DNA of 64,000 nt, from NCBI GenBank assembly GCA_913060875.1, contig CAJXSL010000013.1, positions 1 through 64,000 of the forward strand, in the 5' to 3' direction. The DNA is from an uncultured Desulfobacteraceae bacterium. Its GTDB lineage: Bacteria; Desulfobacterota; Desulfobacteria; Desulfobacterales; UBA5852. Made by a program: the position numbers and the translations under genes. Of the stretch, positions 9,160 to 18,779 are shown piece after piece; position 1 is the first letter of the stretch; each line of letters starts with the position of its first letter. The notes beneath the pieces are model-generated. The model had not been told where the DNA came from, did not search any database, and worked only from the letters and a program-made list of their open reading frames with translations.

Positions 9160-9250
9160 GAAGTCAGTAGTCAGTAGTCAGGAGTCAGGAGTCAGGAGAC
9201 AGAATAGAAAATAACACCGTTATTGTTGGAGGCAATGCCTTCATCTTGAA
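9160..9250 (-). repeat. Family G composite repeat: conserved block plus 7-bp tandem array (copy 1)
   Basis: In minus orientation: ggcattgcctccaacaat, then aacggtgttatttt, then a run of CTCCTGA/CTACTGA heptamers (about six). The same block with heptamers occurs at about 13693 and 20793. Confidence 0.7.
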
Positions 9251-9302
9251 CCCTTCCGTATTGGGCCTGTAAAACCCCGTTTTTGATCGGAGACGATCCC
9301 TC

Positions 9303-9327
9303 CCGGATATTTCATGAAATATTAGGG
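9303..9327. repeat. Minimal palindrome of repeat family A
   Basis: ccggatatttcatgaaat followed by attaggg. The dyad centre atttcatgaaat is shared with the other family A copies. It directly abuts the stop codon of the permease gene at 9328, so it may serve as a 3' stem. Confidence 0.55.
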
Positions 9328-10434
9328 CTATCCCATCCTGCGTTTGAACAGCCACCCCGCCGCCGTCAGGGTCACCAGGGCGATCACCACCATGGGAAGG
9401 ATATTGGTCATGACGTCGCCCGGGGGCATGTCCTTGAGGAAGACGCCGCGCACGATGATCAAAAACCAGCGCAGGGGGTTGACGCCGGTGACGGTCTGCA
9501 GCCAGGCGGGCATGTTTTCGATGGGGGTGGCGAAGCCGGAGAGGATCACGGCCGGAGGCATGAAGACAAAGGCGCCCAAAATGGCCTGCTGCTGGGTCAT
9601 GCAGAGGCTGCTGATGAAAAGCCCGATGCCCACGATGGCCAGCAGGAAGACCACCATGGCGCCATAGAGCAGGGTCAGGGAGCCTTGGAAGGGGATCCGG
9701 AAGACGAAGATGGCGATGGCCAGCAGCAGGGAGGCGGAGCACAGGGCCAGGAACAGGGCCGGCAGGGCTTTGCCCAACAGGATTTCAAAGGGCTGCAGGG
9801 GGGATACCAGCAACTGCTCGAAGGTGCCCATCTCCCGTTCCCGGGCCACCGACAGGGCGGTGAGAATGAGGCTGATCACCGTGGACAGGATGCAGATCAG
9901 GCTCGGCACGGTGTACCACATGAATTCCAGGTTGGGGTTGAACCAGTGACGCGTCTCCAGCACGGCGGGCATGCGGCTGGCCGCGCCCGGCGCCTGCTCG
10001 GCCAGGAAACCCTCGAGGATGCGTTGGGCATACCCCCCCACGATCTGGGCCGTATTGGTCTTGCGGCCGTCCAGCAGCAGCTGGACCTGGGTGGGGCTGC
10101 CGGCCGCCAGGCGGCGGGAGAAATCCACCGGTACAACCAGGACGGCCAGGGCCTGCTGTTCGTCCAGAACGGGGGCGATTTCGGCCTGGCCCTGAAGGGG
10201 GAGGATGCGGGTGAAGGTCTTGGCCTCCCGGAAGCGCTGCACCAGCTCGAAGCCCGCCCGTCCGGCGTCCAGGTTCAGCACCCCCAGGTGAATGTTCTTG
10301 GCTTCCATGGTCATGGCAAAGGAGAAGATGAAAATCTGGATGATCGGGGGCACGATGAGCACCGTGCGCGACTTGGGATCCCGCAGGATGTTGAGAAGTT
10401 CTTTGGTCATCAGGGCTCTGAGGCGCGTCAGCAT
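9328..10434 (-). CDS. ABC-2 permease of drug-export system, second permease (YbhR-like)
   Basis: A 368-residue membrane protein: one N-terminal transmembrane helix, a large extracytoplasmic domain, then five or more C-terminal helices, the usual ABC-2 layout of YbhS/YbhR. Family features include KELLNILRDPKSR before helix 1 and AREREMGTFEQLLVSPL before the C-terminal helices. The frame is open far upstream, but the start is ATG 10434, 5 bp after the stop of the first permease gene. It is the last gene of the operon and is expected to form a heterodimeric channel with the preceding permease. Confidence 0.88.
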   Translation of the reverse strand: MLTRLRALMTKELLNILRDPKSRTVLIVPPIIQIFIFSFAMTMEAKNIHLGVLNLDAGRAGFELVQRFREAKTFTRILPLQGQAEIAPVLDEQQALAVLVVPVDFSRRLAAGSPTQVQLLLDGRKTNTAQIVGGYAQRILEGFLAEQAPGAASRMPAVLETRHWFNPNLEFMWYTVPSLICILSTVISLILTALSVAREREMGTFEQLLVSPLQPFEILLGKALPALFLALCSASLLLAIAIFVFRIPFQGSLTLLYGAMVVFLLAIVGIGLFISSLCMTQQQAILGAFVFMPPAVILSGFATPIENMPAWLQTVTGVNPLRWFLIIVRGVFLKDMPPGDVMTNILPMVVIALVTLTAAGWLFKRRMG

Positions 10435-10439
10435 ACCGT

Positions 10440-11588
10440 CTACTCCAGCCGGCTGGGGGTTTTTTTCAGGGTCAGGGCCAGCAGGACGCCTGCGAGCACC
10501 AGGAGAATCAGGATATTGGGCCGCAGCAGGGACCAGACGTCGCCGGTCAGGAACAGGGTCTGGAGGTTGGTGACAAAATAGCGGGCCGGGATGACCTGGG
10601 CCACCATGCGGATGATCCAGGGCATGGAGGCGATTTCGAAAACGAACCCGGAGAGGATGAAGGCCGGCAGAAAAGCGCTGACCAGGGCGGCCTGGGAGGC
10701 GATGAACTGGTTGCGGGTGACTGTGGAAATCAGGAACCCCTGGCCCAGGGCTGTCAGGAGGAAAGCGGCCGAGACCACCGTCAGGGCGGCCAGCGATCCC
10801 CGGTAGGGAATGCCGTAGAGAAAAAAGGCCACGGCCGTGCACACCGCCATGGAGGCCATGCCCAGGACGAAATAGGGCACCAGCTTGCCGATGACGATTT
10901 CCAGGGCGCTCAGCGGTGTGGCCAAAAGGGCTTCCATGGTGCCGCGCTCCCATTCCCGGGCCACCACCAGGGCGGTGAGCAGGGTGCCGATGATGGCCAT
11001 GATGATGGCCAGGGATCCGGGCACCAGGGAATTGCGGCTGTCCAGTTCGGCATTGTAGAAAAAGCGTGGCGTCAGCACCACCGGCGGCGTGGCGGCCCGG
11101 TCGGCCATCAGACCTTCCTGGATCATCCAGGTGGTGAGGGTGCCGCTGGCATAGTTGGCCACGTAGCTGGCCGTGTTGGTTTCGCTCCCGTCGGCAATCA
11201 GCTGGATCGTGGCGGTGACCCCGGGGGCGTTCAAGGTCTGGGCAAAATCCTGGGGGATGACCAGCATGCCGCGAATGCGGCCGCTGATGAGATCGGCCTC
11301 CAGATCACGGCGGTTCAGGGCGGTGCGGGCATCGAAGAAAGGGGTCGCCCGGAACGCGCCGGCCAGTCGGCGCGCTTCCGGTCCGGTGTCTTCCAGGACC
11401 ACGCCCAGGCGAACTTCCCGGGCATCCAGGGAAACCCCGTAGCCGAAGAGAAAAAGCAGGATCAGGGGCAGCACGAAGGCAATCAGGATGCTGCTGGGGT
11501 CGCGCACCACCTGGAGGCTTTCTTTCACGATCAGGGCTTTCAGGCGCCGGGCCCGTCCCCGGCGGCTATGGTGGGCATCTGCTGTCAT
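10440..11588 (-). CDS. ABC-2 permease of drug-export system, first permease (YbhS-like)
   Basis: A 382-residue permease with the ABC-2 layout: KESLQVVRDPSSI at the N terminus, a soluble loop of about 150 residues, AREWERGTMEALLATPL, then hydrophobic helices. Its ATG overlaps the stop of the double-ATPase gene (ATGA), indicating translational coupling. With its neighbour it would form the membrane part of a tripartite exporter for lipophilic cations or antibiotics, as in YbhFSR. Confidence 0.88.
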   Translation of the reverse strand: MTADAHHSRRGRARRLKALIVKESLQVVRDPSSILIAFVLPLILLFLFGYGVSLDAREVRLGVVLEDTGPEARRLAGAFRATPFFDARTALNRRDLEADLISGRIRGMLVIPQDFAQTLNAPGVTATIQLIADGSETNTASYVANYASGTLTTWMIQEGLMADRAATPPVVLTPRFFYNAELDSRNSLVPGSLAIIMAIIGTLLTALVVAREWERGTMEALLATPLSALEIVIGKLVPYFVLGMASMAVCTAVAFFLYGIPYRGSLAALTVVSAAFLLTALGQGFLISTVTRNQFIASQAALVSAFLPAFILSGFVFEIASMPWIIRMVAQVIPARYFVTNLQTLFLTGDVWSLLRPNILILLVLAGVLLALTLKKTPSRLE

Positions 11589-13312
11589 GCCGCCGCGGCC
11601 TCCCGTGCATCGGATTGTTCGATCAGGGCGATGAAGGCGTCTTCCAGGGTGGGGTCCGGCTGCTCCGGGGTGCGTGCGGCGGCCTTCAGGCGGTCGGGCG
11701 ATCCCTCGGCGATTTTGCGGCCCCGGTAGATCAGCCCGATGCGGTCGCAGTATTCGGCTTCATCCATGAAATGGGTCGTGACCAGGATGGTGACCCCCTT
11801 TTCCACCAGCCCGTTGATATGGTTCCAGAACTCGCGCCGGGTGATGGGGTCCACTCCCGAGGTGGGCTCGTCCAGAAAGAGGACGTCCGGCTGATGCACC
11901 ACGGCGCAGGCCAGGGCCAGGCGCTGCTTGAAACCCAGGGGCAGGGTGCCGGCGGAAGTCCCGAGGAAGGACTTGAGGTCGAAGACGTCCACCATGGCGG
12001 CCACGGCCTCCTGCTGGGCGCGGCCCTGCAGGCCGTAGGCCCCGGAGAAGAAGAGCAGGTTCTGCTGCACGGTGAGATCGCCGTAAAGGGAGAACTTCTG
12101 GGCCATGTAGCCCAGACGCGCCCGGGCTTTGGCCGCGGCCCGGGCCAGGTGCAGTCCGGCCACGAAACCCTCTCCGGCTGTGGGCTTTAGCAGGCCGCAC
12201 ATCATCTTGAAGGTGGTGCTCTTACCGGCGCCGTTGGGGCCCAGCAGGCCGAAAATCTCGCCCCGGCGAATGGCGAAGCTGTTGTCGCTGACAGCCGTAA
12301 ACGCCCCGAAGCGTTTGGTCAGGCCCCGGGCTTCCACAATGGGCCGCTCGCTGGCCGGTCGTTCGAAAGTGCGGCGCGCCAGTAGGGAATCACCCCCCGG
12401 CCCGCCCCCCAGCAGGTCGATGAAGGCGTCTTCGAAGCGGGGGGGCACCGGCACGATCCGGGTTTCCGGTCCGTTGCCGAAAGCGGCCGGATCGGGCGGC
12501 TTGGCATCGGCATCCATGACGAAGCGCAGGGCTTTGCCCTGGACCACGCCGTCGCGAATCTCCGGGCGTTCGAGAATCTCGGTCAGCAGGCGTCGGCGCT
12601 GCGCTGCGGGAATCCCCAGGAGCTGGTAGACCCGTCCGTCCACCCGGCGGGTCAACCGCTGGGGCGGCCCGCTGTAGAGCAGTCGCCCCTCGCTGAGCAG
12701 GAGGACGCGCTCGCACTGCTCGGCCTCGTCCAGATAGGCCGTACTCCAGACGATGGTGGTTTCCCCGTCCAGCATCTCCCCCACCATGCGCCAGAGTTCT
12801 CGGCGGCTGATGGGGTCCACCCCCACGCTGGGCTCGTCCAGCAGGAGCAGGCGGGGCTTTTTGATCAGGGCGCAGGCCAGGCCGAGCTTTTGCTTCATGC
12901 CGCCGGAAAGCTGCCGGGCCAGCCGTTTTTGAAACGGCGCCAGGCCCGTGAAGGCCAGCAGGCGCTCGAAGGTCCGTTGACGTTGGGTGCCGGTGATGCG
13001 GCGCAGGTCGGCGTAGAGGCGCAGGTTTTCGATGACGGAGAGATCTTCATAGAGGCCGAAGCGCTGGGGCATGTAGCCCATGACGGCGTGCAGGGGCTGG
13101 GTGTCGCCGGCCGTATCCAGGCCGTCGTAGGTCAGCCGGCCCTCGGAAGGAATTAAAAGGCCGGCCATCAGGCGCAGGAGGGTTGTCTTGCCGGCCCCGT
13201 CCGGGCCCACCAGTCCGGTGATGTGCCCCGGGCGGATTTCGGCCGTGATGGCGTCCAGGGCCGGTTGGGGGGCGCCCGCGAAGTATTTGGTTATGCTTTC
13301 TATGGTGAGCAT
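11585..13312 (-). CDS. Double-domain ABC transporter ATPase (YbhF-like)
   Basis: A 575-residue protein with two nucleotide-binding domains. NBD1 has GPDGAGKT, QLSGGMKQKL and LLLLDEPSVGVDP; NBD2 has GPNGAGKS, a degenerate signature PLGFKQRL and VLFLDEPTSGVDP. Two fused NBDs served by two separate permeases is the YbhF arrangement. ATG 13312 is preferred; an in-frame TTG at 13333 is possible, and neither has a strong ribosome site. It is separated from the upstream adaptor gene by about 550 bp of repeats, so it may need readthrough or its own promoter. Confidence 0.88.
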   Translation of the reverse strand: MLTIESITKYFAGAPQPALDAITAEIRPGHITGLVGPDGAGKTTLLRLMAGLLIPSEGRLTYDGLDTAGDTQPLHAVMGYMPQRFGLYEDLSVIENLRLYADLRRITGTQRQRTFERLLAFTGLAPFQKRLARQLSGGMKQKLGLACALIKKPRLLLLDEPSVGVDPISRRELWRMVGEMLDGETTIVWSTAYLDEAEQCERVLLLSEGRLLYSGPPQRLTRRVDGRVYQLLGIPAAQRRRLLTEILERPEIRDGVVQGKALRFVMDADAKPPDPAAFGNGPETRIVPVPPRFEDAFIDLLGGGPGGDSLLARRTFERPASERPIVEARGLTKRFGAFTAVSDNSFAIRRGEIFGLLGPNGAGKSTTFKMMCGLLKPTAGEGFVAGLHLARAAAKARARLGYMAQKFSLYGDLTVQQNLLFFSGAYGLQGRAQQEAVAAMVDVFDLKSFLGTSAGTLPLGFKQRLALACAVVHQPDVLFLDEPTSGVDPITRREFWNHINGLVEKGVTILVTTHFMDEAEYCDRIGLIYRGRKIAEGSPDRLKAAARTPEQPDPTLEDAFIALIEQSDAREAAAA

Positions 13313-13396
13313 TCGCAGCGTTTTGGCATCCAAACGGTTTTAATGCTGAAGAAGTAATGTGCTACGATATTTCCGGTCACAGATCATTTTTCGATC

Positions 13397-13690
13397 GTTC
13401 ATTTTCTTCCACGTGAAAGAAAACGAACCAATCACGCCTTGCCTGAAAACGGCGTGACAGGCTTCAGACGCCCGTGCCCCGCTTTATCCTGCGCGTCGCT
13501 GTCAAGGACGGAGCACGCGGAAACTCGCCCGCCTTCGCTTGGGCTACGGCGGACTCAAACAGTCCGCGCGCTTTTTCCCGTCCGTGCCGTCGATGCTCGG
13601 CGCGGGACAATGGAAAAACTAAAAGCTCACAAACTGATTTGTAATCGCCCTTCAAGAGAGCTGCCTGAGGCCTCCCGTTTTATGGGAGAT
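13397..13690. repeat. Family F dispersed repeat (copy 1)
   Basis: It begins with the hairpin ttcattttcttccacgtg plus its complement, contains gcacgcggaaactcgccc, cagtccgcgcgctttttccc and gtcgatgctcggcgcgggac, and ends in a gcctgaggcctcccg segment. The same series of blocks occurs at 45583, 54052 and 57282. It lies between the adaptor and ATPase genes of one operon. Confidence 0.75.
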
Positions 13691-13692
13691 CT

Positions 13693-13858
<166 letters not shown>

Positions 13859-13868
13859 TTCCCCATTT

Positions 13869-14924
13869 TCACTCGGCCCCTTGACCCCCTGACCCCTCGG
13901 ACCCTGTGTTCTCATCCTCTCCCTCCGGCGGCTGGCGCAAGTCCAGCACGACGGTCACCGGCATGCCCTGGCGCAGGCCGTGGTCCGGGTTGTCGGCGAT
14001 GACCCGCAGGCGGAAGACCAGATCGGTTCGCAGGCGGGGGGTTTCCACGTTTTTGGGGGTGAACTCGGCTTCCGGCGAAATAAAGCCCACGTGTCCCTGG
14101 TAGGGTTGGTCGGGCCGGCTGTCGGTCAGGATTTCGGCCGGCATGCCCGGCCAGATTTTGCCCAGGTCCGGCTCGGGCACATAGGCCCGCACCCAGACCG
14201 GGTCGTTCAGGGACAGGATGGCCACGGTCTGGCCCGCCGCCATGATGGTGCCGGGCTCCACCACGCGGGTCAGGAGCGTGCCGTCGGCCGGCGCGAAGAT
14301 TTCGGTGTCGGCCAGGCGGATCCGGGCCTGCTCCAGGCGGGCTTCGGCTTCGGCCACCTGGGCCTGTCCGGCGGCGATGTCTTCCTGGCGAAAGCCTTCT
14401 TCGGCCAGGGCCAGGGTTTCACGGGCCATGTCCAGCCGGGCCCGGGCCGCGTCCCGGCGGGCCCGGATGTCGTCGTAGGACTGGCGTGACACCACGTTCT
14501 GGGCCACGAGGTCCTCCCGGCGCAGGAATTCTTTTTTAAGGGTCAACAGGGTGGCCTCGTATTCGGCCACCTGGGCCCGGGCGCGCTTGATCTCCTGGGG
14601 GCGCAGCCCGTGTTCGAGCCGGGCCATATCGGCGGCGGCCCGATCCCGGGCGGCGCTGGCCAGGCGCACTTCGTTTTGATAGGGCACCCGGTCGAGGACG
14701 GCCACACGGTCGCCCCGGCGCACCTGATCGCCCTCCTCGAAATCCACGCCTTCGACCCGTCCGGCCACGCGGAAGCCCAGGTCCACCTTGCGGATATCCA
14801 CGTTGCCGTAGAGGATCAGGTTGTCGCCGTTTTGGGCCTGCCGGCCTTGATGCCAGTGGCGATAACCGAAAATACCGGCAACAATGGCCACCGTCAGGCC
14901 CAGCAGGATGATTTTTTTCTTCAT
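13869..14924 (-). CDS. HlyD-family periplasmic adaptor (membrane fusion protein, YbhG-like)
   Basis: A 351-residue protein with an N-terminal membrane anchor (residues 4-22), a split biotinyl-lipoyl-like domain ([24 protein letters not shown] and later [18 protein letters not shown]) around a long coiled-coil hairpin, and a beta-barrel region. It links inner-membrane ABC exporters to an outer-membrane channel. Its ATG overlaps the TetR gene stop, so the two are translationally coupled. The C terminus (after residue 335) is Glu/Gly/Ser-rich and runs up to the heptamer repeat, so the repeat may have altered the last residues. Confidence 0.9.
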   Translation of the reverse strand: MKKKIILLGLTVAIVAGIFGYRHWHQGRQAQNGDNLILYGNVDIRKVDLGFRVAGRVEGVDFEEGDQVRRGDRVAVLDRVPYQNEVRLASAARDRAAADMARLEHGLRPQEIKRARAQVAEYEATLLTLKKEFLRREDLVAQNVVSRQSYDDIRARRDAARARLDMARETLALAEEGFRQEDIAAGQAQVAEAEARLEQARIRLADTEIFAPADGTLLTRVVEPGTIMAAGQTVAILSLNDPVWVRAYVPEPDLGKIWPGMPAEILTDSRPDQPYQGHVGFISPEAEFTPKNVETPRLRTDLVFRLRVIADNPDHGLRQGMPVTVVLDLRQPPEGEDENTGSEGSGGQGAE

Positions 14925-15604
14925 GGTCGAACTCCTCCGGGCCAGGTCTTCCGGGCGGCCATGAAATCGAGTGCTGCCATGGCCCGGGAAATAATGGCTT
15001 CCTGAATTTCCGCAATTTCGTCGGTATTATAGCCCGTCATGCCGAGACGCCGGTTTACGGTGGCCCGGCCGCCCCGGAAAACCAGGACCTGGCCGATGAA
15101 CAACAGGGCCTGCAGGTTGCACTGGCGTTCATCCGTCTCGCCGGTAATCGCCCCGATCAACATGACGAAGGCTGTAAGAATGCGCTCCATCACCCGGGGG
15201 TAGATCAGGTCGAAAGCGGCCGACGGCGCCATCTGTTCCCGCAGGATGATCTGGGAGAAGGGCACAGTTCCGGGGTCGCCGCACATCACCGCCACCATGG
15301 TGGCCAGCCCATCCCGCAGGAGACCGCGGGCGGCCTCCGGCGATAATCCCGTTTCGGCCAGGTGTTGGATTTTAGACAAAAACGGCTCCAGGTGGGCGCT
15401 GAGGACATCGGCGATGTGCTCGATCACGGCCAGGTAGAGCCCTTCTTTGCTGCGGAAATAATAAGGAATAGCGGACAGGTTGACCTGGGCCTTGTCCGCC
15501 AGCATGCGGGTGGTGGTGGCGTTGAAGCCGTTTTCGGCAAAAATTTCGACGCCGGCCAGGATCAGACGCTGGCGGGCATCCGGTCGGGTGTCAGGCGTGT
15601 TCAT
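14921..15604 (-). CDS. TetR-family repressor, CecR-like
   Basis: A 227-residue protein with an N-terminal TetR helix-turn-helix (FAENGFNATTTRMLADKAQ...IPYYFRSKEGLY) and a C-terminal ligand domain resembling that of E. coli CecR (YbiH). The downstream gene order adaptor, double ATPase, permease, permease equals cecR-ybhGFSR. It probably represses its own operon, and perhaps the divergent PPOX gene, by binding the 31-bp palindrome at 15641-15671. The inducer is unknown; in E. coli the system responds to cefoperazone and chloramphenicol. Confidence 0.88.
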   Translation of the reverse strand: MNTPDTRPDARQRLILAGVEIFAENGFNATTTRMLADKAQVNLSAIPYYFRSKEGLYLAVIEHIADVLSAHLEPFLSKIQHLAETGLSPEAARGLLRDGLATMVAVMCGDPGTVPFSQIILREQMAPSAAFDLIYPRVMERILTAFVMLIGAITGETDERQCNLQALLFIGQVLVFRGGRATVNRRLGMTGYNTDEIAEIQEAIISRAMAALDFMAARKTWPGGVRP

Positions 15605-15640
15605 ACTCCGGTCCTTTCCATCGCGTTTCGCATAAAATAG

Positions 15641-15671
15641 TTCATACGTTTGAATAAGTCAAGCGTATGAA
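15641..15671. promoter_or_regulatory. Candidate operator of the CecR-like repressor
   Basis: Arms ttcatacgtttga and tcaagcgtatgaa (13 bp each, one mismatch) are separated by ataag. It lies 37 bp upstream of the repressor gene and between divergent transcription units, the usual place for a TetR operator. Confidence 0.7.
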
Positions 15672-15824
15672 TTAATGCGTTAACTTTATACCGGCCGGCA
15701 TGTCCGGGCTTCAATCCGGAATGAAGATGGCTTTACAGGCCGGGGCGCAGGTGATATGAGCATAATCTTGTTATTGAACCTGGCGTGTATGTGTTTATGG
15801 CCAATTCAGCAGAGGAGGAACCGG

Positions 15825-16202
15825 ATGGCAGTTTTACCTGAGAAAGTGAGCAAGGCCTGGGAAGATCGCGAGGGCCCGATCGTGTTGGCGACCATCAATG
15901 GAGACGGCATACCCAATGCCATCTATGCGACCTGTGTGTCCAAATACAATGAGGACACCCTTGTCATCGCGAACAATTATTTTTCGAAGACCCTGAAAAA
16001 CATTCAGGCGGGAAGCCAAGGAACGATCCTGTTTATCACCAAGGACGGGACGTCCTATCAGGTCAAGGGCCGGATCGAATACCACGAGGCGGGGGCGATT
16101 TACGACGACATGAAGAAATGGAATCCCGCCAAACATCCCGGCCACGCCGCCGCGGCGTTGCGCGTGGAAGAGGTATACTCGGGCGCCGAGAAGCTGGTCT
16201 GA
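15825..16202 (+). CDS. Pyridoxamine 5'-phosphate oxidase (PPOX) family protein
   Basis: A 125-residue flavin-split-barrel protein: GPIVLATINGDGIPNAIYATCV followed by NNYFSKTLKNI and GTILFITKDGTSYQVKGRIEY is the PPOX/FMN-binding pattern. It probably binds FMN or F420 and acts as a small oxidoreductase or FMN store. The start at ATG 15825 has a strong AGAGGAGG site; the frame extends to 15756 without support. It is divergent from the CecR-like gene and 39 bp upstream of the MBL hydrolase gene, with which it is likely cotranscribed. Confidence 0.82.
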   Translation: MAVLPEKVSKAWEDREGPIVLATINGDGIPNAIYATCVSKYNEDTLVIANNYFSKTLKNIQAGSQGTILFITKDGTSYQVKGRIEYHEAGAIYDDMKKWNPAKHPGHAAAALRVEEVYSGAEKLV

Positions 16203-16241
16203 TTTGAACATCTGGCATTGAACCGTCAAAAGGAGGATACC

Positions 16242-17258
16242 ATGGCTTTTCGCATCTCCCCTGTATGGTGGCCTGTTCTGGGCGTGGCCTCGCCGTTGCT
16301 CGCCCCCTTGCTGTACGGAAAAAACAGGCGCTACAAAGCCAACCTCGAAGAAGTGGCCGAACGCAACCAGGCCCGCATGCGAAAGGCCGAGCCTATCGAC
16401 CTGCCGGAGCTCGATTTCCTGGAACTGACGGTCCTGGTGGAAGAGAAGACATCCGACGGGTTCTATGGCGATGCCGGGGTGTCCTATCTTTTCCGAACCG
16501 ACCGGGGCGCCCTGCTTTTCGATGTGGGCTTCGGCCCCGAGCGGCCGGCCCTGGCGCACAATGCGGCCCAGCTGGATTTCAAACTGGATCAGGTCGAGGC
16601 TCTGGTCATCTCCCACCTGCACCCCGACCACATGGGCGGCATGAAAGCCTGCCGGTCCAAGCAGGTGACCGTGCCCGCGGAACTGGGACGGCCAAACGGG
16701 CAAACCTGTTTTCTTCCGGATCAGGCCGAGGCCGATGGGATGCCGTGCGAGCTTGTCAACGCGCCGCGCATGCTGCCGGCCGGCATCGCCACCACGGGCC
16801 CCCTGGCCCGCAGCCTCTTTTTCATGGGACTCATGGAAGAGCAGGCCCTCGTGGCCAACGTCAAAAACAAGGGGCTGGTGGTCATCACCGGGTGCGGCCA
16901 TCCCACCATCGAAGTGATCCTCCAGATGGTGCGCCGCCTGTCGGACAAGCCCATCCATGTTATCGGCGGAGGTTTGCATTTCCCGGTCACCGGCGGCCGG
17001 GGCAACCGCCTGGGCATCCAGTTCCAGACCCTGATCGGCACGGGCAAGCCCGCCTGGCGAAAAATCACGGACGACGATCTCTCGGACACCATCACGGCGC
17101 TCAACCTCGTCAAGCCGGACAAGGTCTTCCTGTCGGCCCATGACAGCTGCGACCATTCCCTGGCGCGCATGCAGAAGGAATTGGATGCGGATACCGATGT
17201 GTTCAAGGCCGGGAAAACCTACCGATTCGGGGAAACCGGTTCGGAAGCCGTGCATTAA
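16242..17258 (+). CDS. MBL-fold metallo-hydrolase
   Basis: A 338-residue protein with the metallo-beta-lactamase metal motif ISHLHPDHMGG (first His at residue 125), later metal ligands at GCGHPTI and a C-terminal SAHDSCDHS. The layout resembles the MBL group annotated as dihydropterin-aminobenzene phosphate synthase-like hydrolases. A hydrophobic N-terminal stretch (WWPVLGVASPLLAPLL) suggests a membrane anchor. ATG 16242 follows AAAAGGAGG. The substrate cannot be inferred. A strong terminator follows at 17393. Confidence 0.85.
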   Translation: MAFRISPVWWPVLGVASPLLAPLLYGKNRRYKANLEEVAERNQARMRKAEPIDLPELDFLELTVLVEEKTSDGFYGDAGVSYLFRTDRGALLFDVGFGPERPALAHNAAQLDFKLDQVEALVISHLHPDHMGGMKACRSKQVTVPAELGRPNGQTCFLPDQAEADGMPCELVNAPRMLPAGIATTGPLARSLFFMGLMEEQALVANVKNKGLVVITGCGHPTIEVILQMVRRLSDKPIHVIGGGLHFPVTGGRGNRLGIQFQTLIGTGKPAWRKITDDDLSDTITALNLVKPDKVFLSAHDSCDHSLARMQKELDADTDVFKAGKTYRFGETGSEAVH

Positions 17259-17392
17259 ATCTTTCCGCATCTTCGCAAATGTGGTATCAGACACCATTTT
17301 CCGGCGGCGGAAAACACTACCAACGGTGGGCATCCCATTCATCCATTTGCGAATTGTGACATAATTGCGGATTATCTTTGAGTTGATTCAAA

Positions 17393-17446
17393 ACACCCGC
17401 AGTCAGCGGCTTGCAGGAACAAAGCGCCGCTGTCGGCGGGTTTTTT
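17393..17446 (+). terminator. Intrinsic terminator
   Basis: acccgc and cagcggc on the left pair with gccgctg and gcgggt on the right, followed by TTTTTT. It ends the PPOX-MBL unit before the outer-membrane protein genes. Confidence 0.75.
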
Positions 17447-17540
17447 ATGGACGAGCCCAAACTTTCGGGCGAGGAGAGGACTGTTGGGGCGCCTTGGGGC
17501 TGCGTGGACGGATTTTATGGAGGGAAGGAGAGAGATACGG

Positions 17541-18779
17541 ATGAAAAAAGGCATCATTGTTCTGTTGTTGATGGCGGCCTTGCCGGCGGCTGCCTGGGCT
17601 CAGGAGTTCAGCAATGCGGAGCTCTACCAGATGATCCAGAAGATGGAGCGCAAGTTCGACGAGGCCATGGCCCAGACCAACCGGGCCCTGGCCGAGGCCG
17701 AGAAGGCCAAGGCCGAAGCCGCTGTCGCCAAGGAGGAGGCGGCCCGGGCCAAAGCGGAAGTGGCGCAGGCCAAGGAAGAGACGGCGCGGGTCAAGGCGGA
17801 GCTGGCCCAGGTGAAGGCGACATCTGCGCCTGCGGTTGCCCCTGCGGAAGTGCCGGCGGCGTCCCTGGTCCAGGTGCCCGAAACCACGGAGGGGCTCGGT
17901 GCTTCCTTTGAAGTGCTGTACATGCGACCCTCCCGGAGCAATCTGGACTATGTGATAGCGGATGCCAACACCGATAGTCGGCCGGAAGGCCGCTCCAAAA
18001 AAGTCGCGCCGGATTACGACAACGGAGGAAGGCTTGGCTTGAGCTATAACTTTGGGGAGGGTACGGCCGTTTTTGGCCAGTATACCATGTTGAATACCAA
18101 GGACAGCGATTCTGCCGTGGCACCAACCGGAGGCAGCCTGTGGGGTACCTGGCTGCATCCGAATGCGTTTATTGATGACAACAATGTTACGTCGTCCACG
18201 ATGACCTACGATTTCGACCACGACGTATACGATATCGGGCTGCGAAAATGGCTGGCGGTTGGAAGCGACCTGGGCATGCAGATCGAGGCCGGGTTGCGCT
18301 ATGCCAACATGACCCAGGATATCACCATCCTCTATGACCAAACGCCTCCCGGCCTTACAGCCGACATCACCAATCATAATGATTTTTCAGGTTGGGGACC
18401 CCGACTCGGGGTGGGGCTGGACTGGCACGTCGGCAGGGGTTTCAATTTCTTCAGTTCCATTGCCGGATCCATATTGGTTGGGGATTTTGATCTGTCCCTC
18501 AGGGAAATCGACAACGGGTCGACGGTCATTGCCGATGTTGAAGACTCGGAAGACAACCGCGTGGTGCCGGTGCTGGAGATGCGAGCCGGTGTCGAATATG
18601 CTTATCAGTTGGAAAACGGTATGTTCGTCGGTGCCAAGTTCGGTTACGAATGGCAGAACTGGTTCAACATGGTGACGGCCCAGCGCTTCATGGACGATGT
18701 GGATGCCCAACTGATGTATACCGACACCACGGATCTTTCCTTAGACGGGTTTTTCCTGGAAGGGTTCATTAACTTCTAA
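17541..18779 (+). CDS. Outer-membrane pore protein, Lpg1974/Legionella-OMP type, with coiled-coil N terminus (paralog 1)
   Basis: A 412-residue protein with signal peptide (MKKGIIVLLLMAALPAAAWA), then an Ala/Lys/Glu-rich coiled coil (residues 25-90) and a C-terminal beta-barrel of about 300 residues ending in Phe, as outer-membrane proteins do. VPETTEGLGASFEVLYMRPS opens the barrel. Alternating Tyr/Trp/Gly-rich strands fit the Lpg1974-like porin family. The start has GAAGGAG upstream. The coiled coil may reach into the periplasm toward peptidoglycan (inference). A paralog lies 566 bp downstream. Confidence 0.8.
   Translation: MKKGIIVLLLMAALPAAAWAQEFSNAELYQMIQKMERKFDEAMAQTNRALAEAEKAKAEAAVAKEEAARAKAEVAQAKEETARVKAELAQVKATSAPAVAPAEVPAASLVQVPETTEGLGASFEVLYMRPSRSNLDYVIADANTDSRPEGRSKKVAPDYDNGGRLGLSYNFGEGTAVFGQYTMLNTKDSDSAVAPTGGSLWGTWLHPNAFIDDNNVTSSTMTYDFDHDVYDIGLRKWLAVGSDLGMQIEAGLRYANMTQDITILYDQTPPGLTADITNHNDFSGWGPRLGVGLDWHVGRGFNFFSSIAGSILVGDFDLSLREIDNGSTVIADVEDSEDNRVVPVLEMRAGVEYAYQLENGMFVGAKFGYEWQNWFNMVTAQRFMDDVDAQLMYTDTTDLSLDGFFLEGFINF

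Noticed and set aside
15834-17342. Minus-strand open frame of 502 codons
   Set aside because: Antisense to the PPOX and MBL genes, both of which have family motifs and strong ribosome sites.
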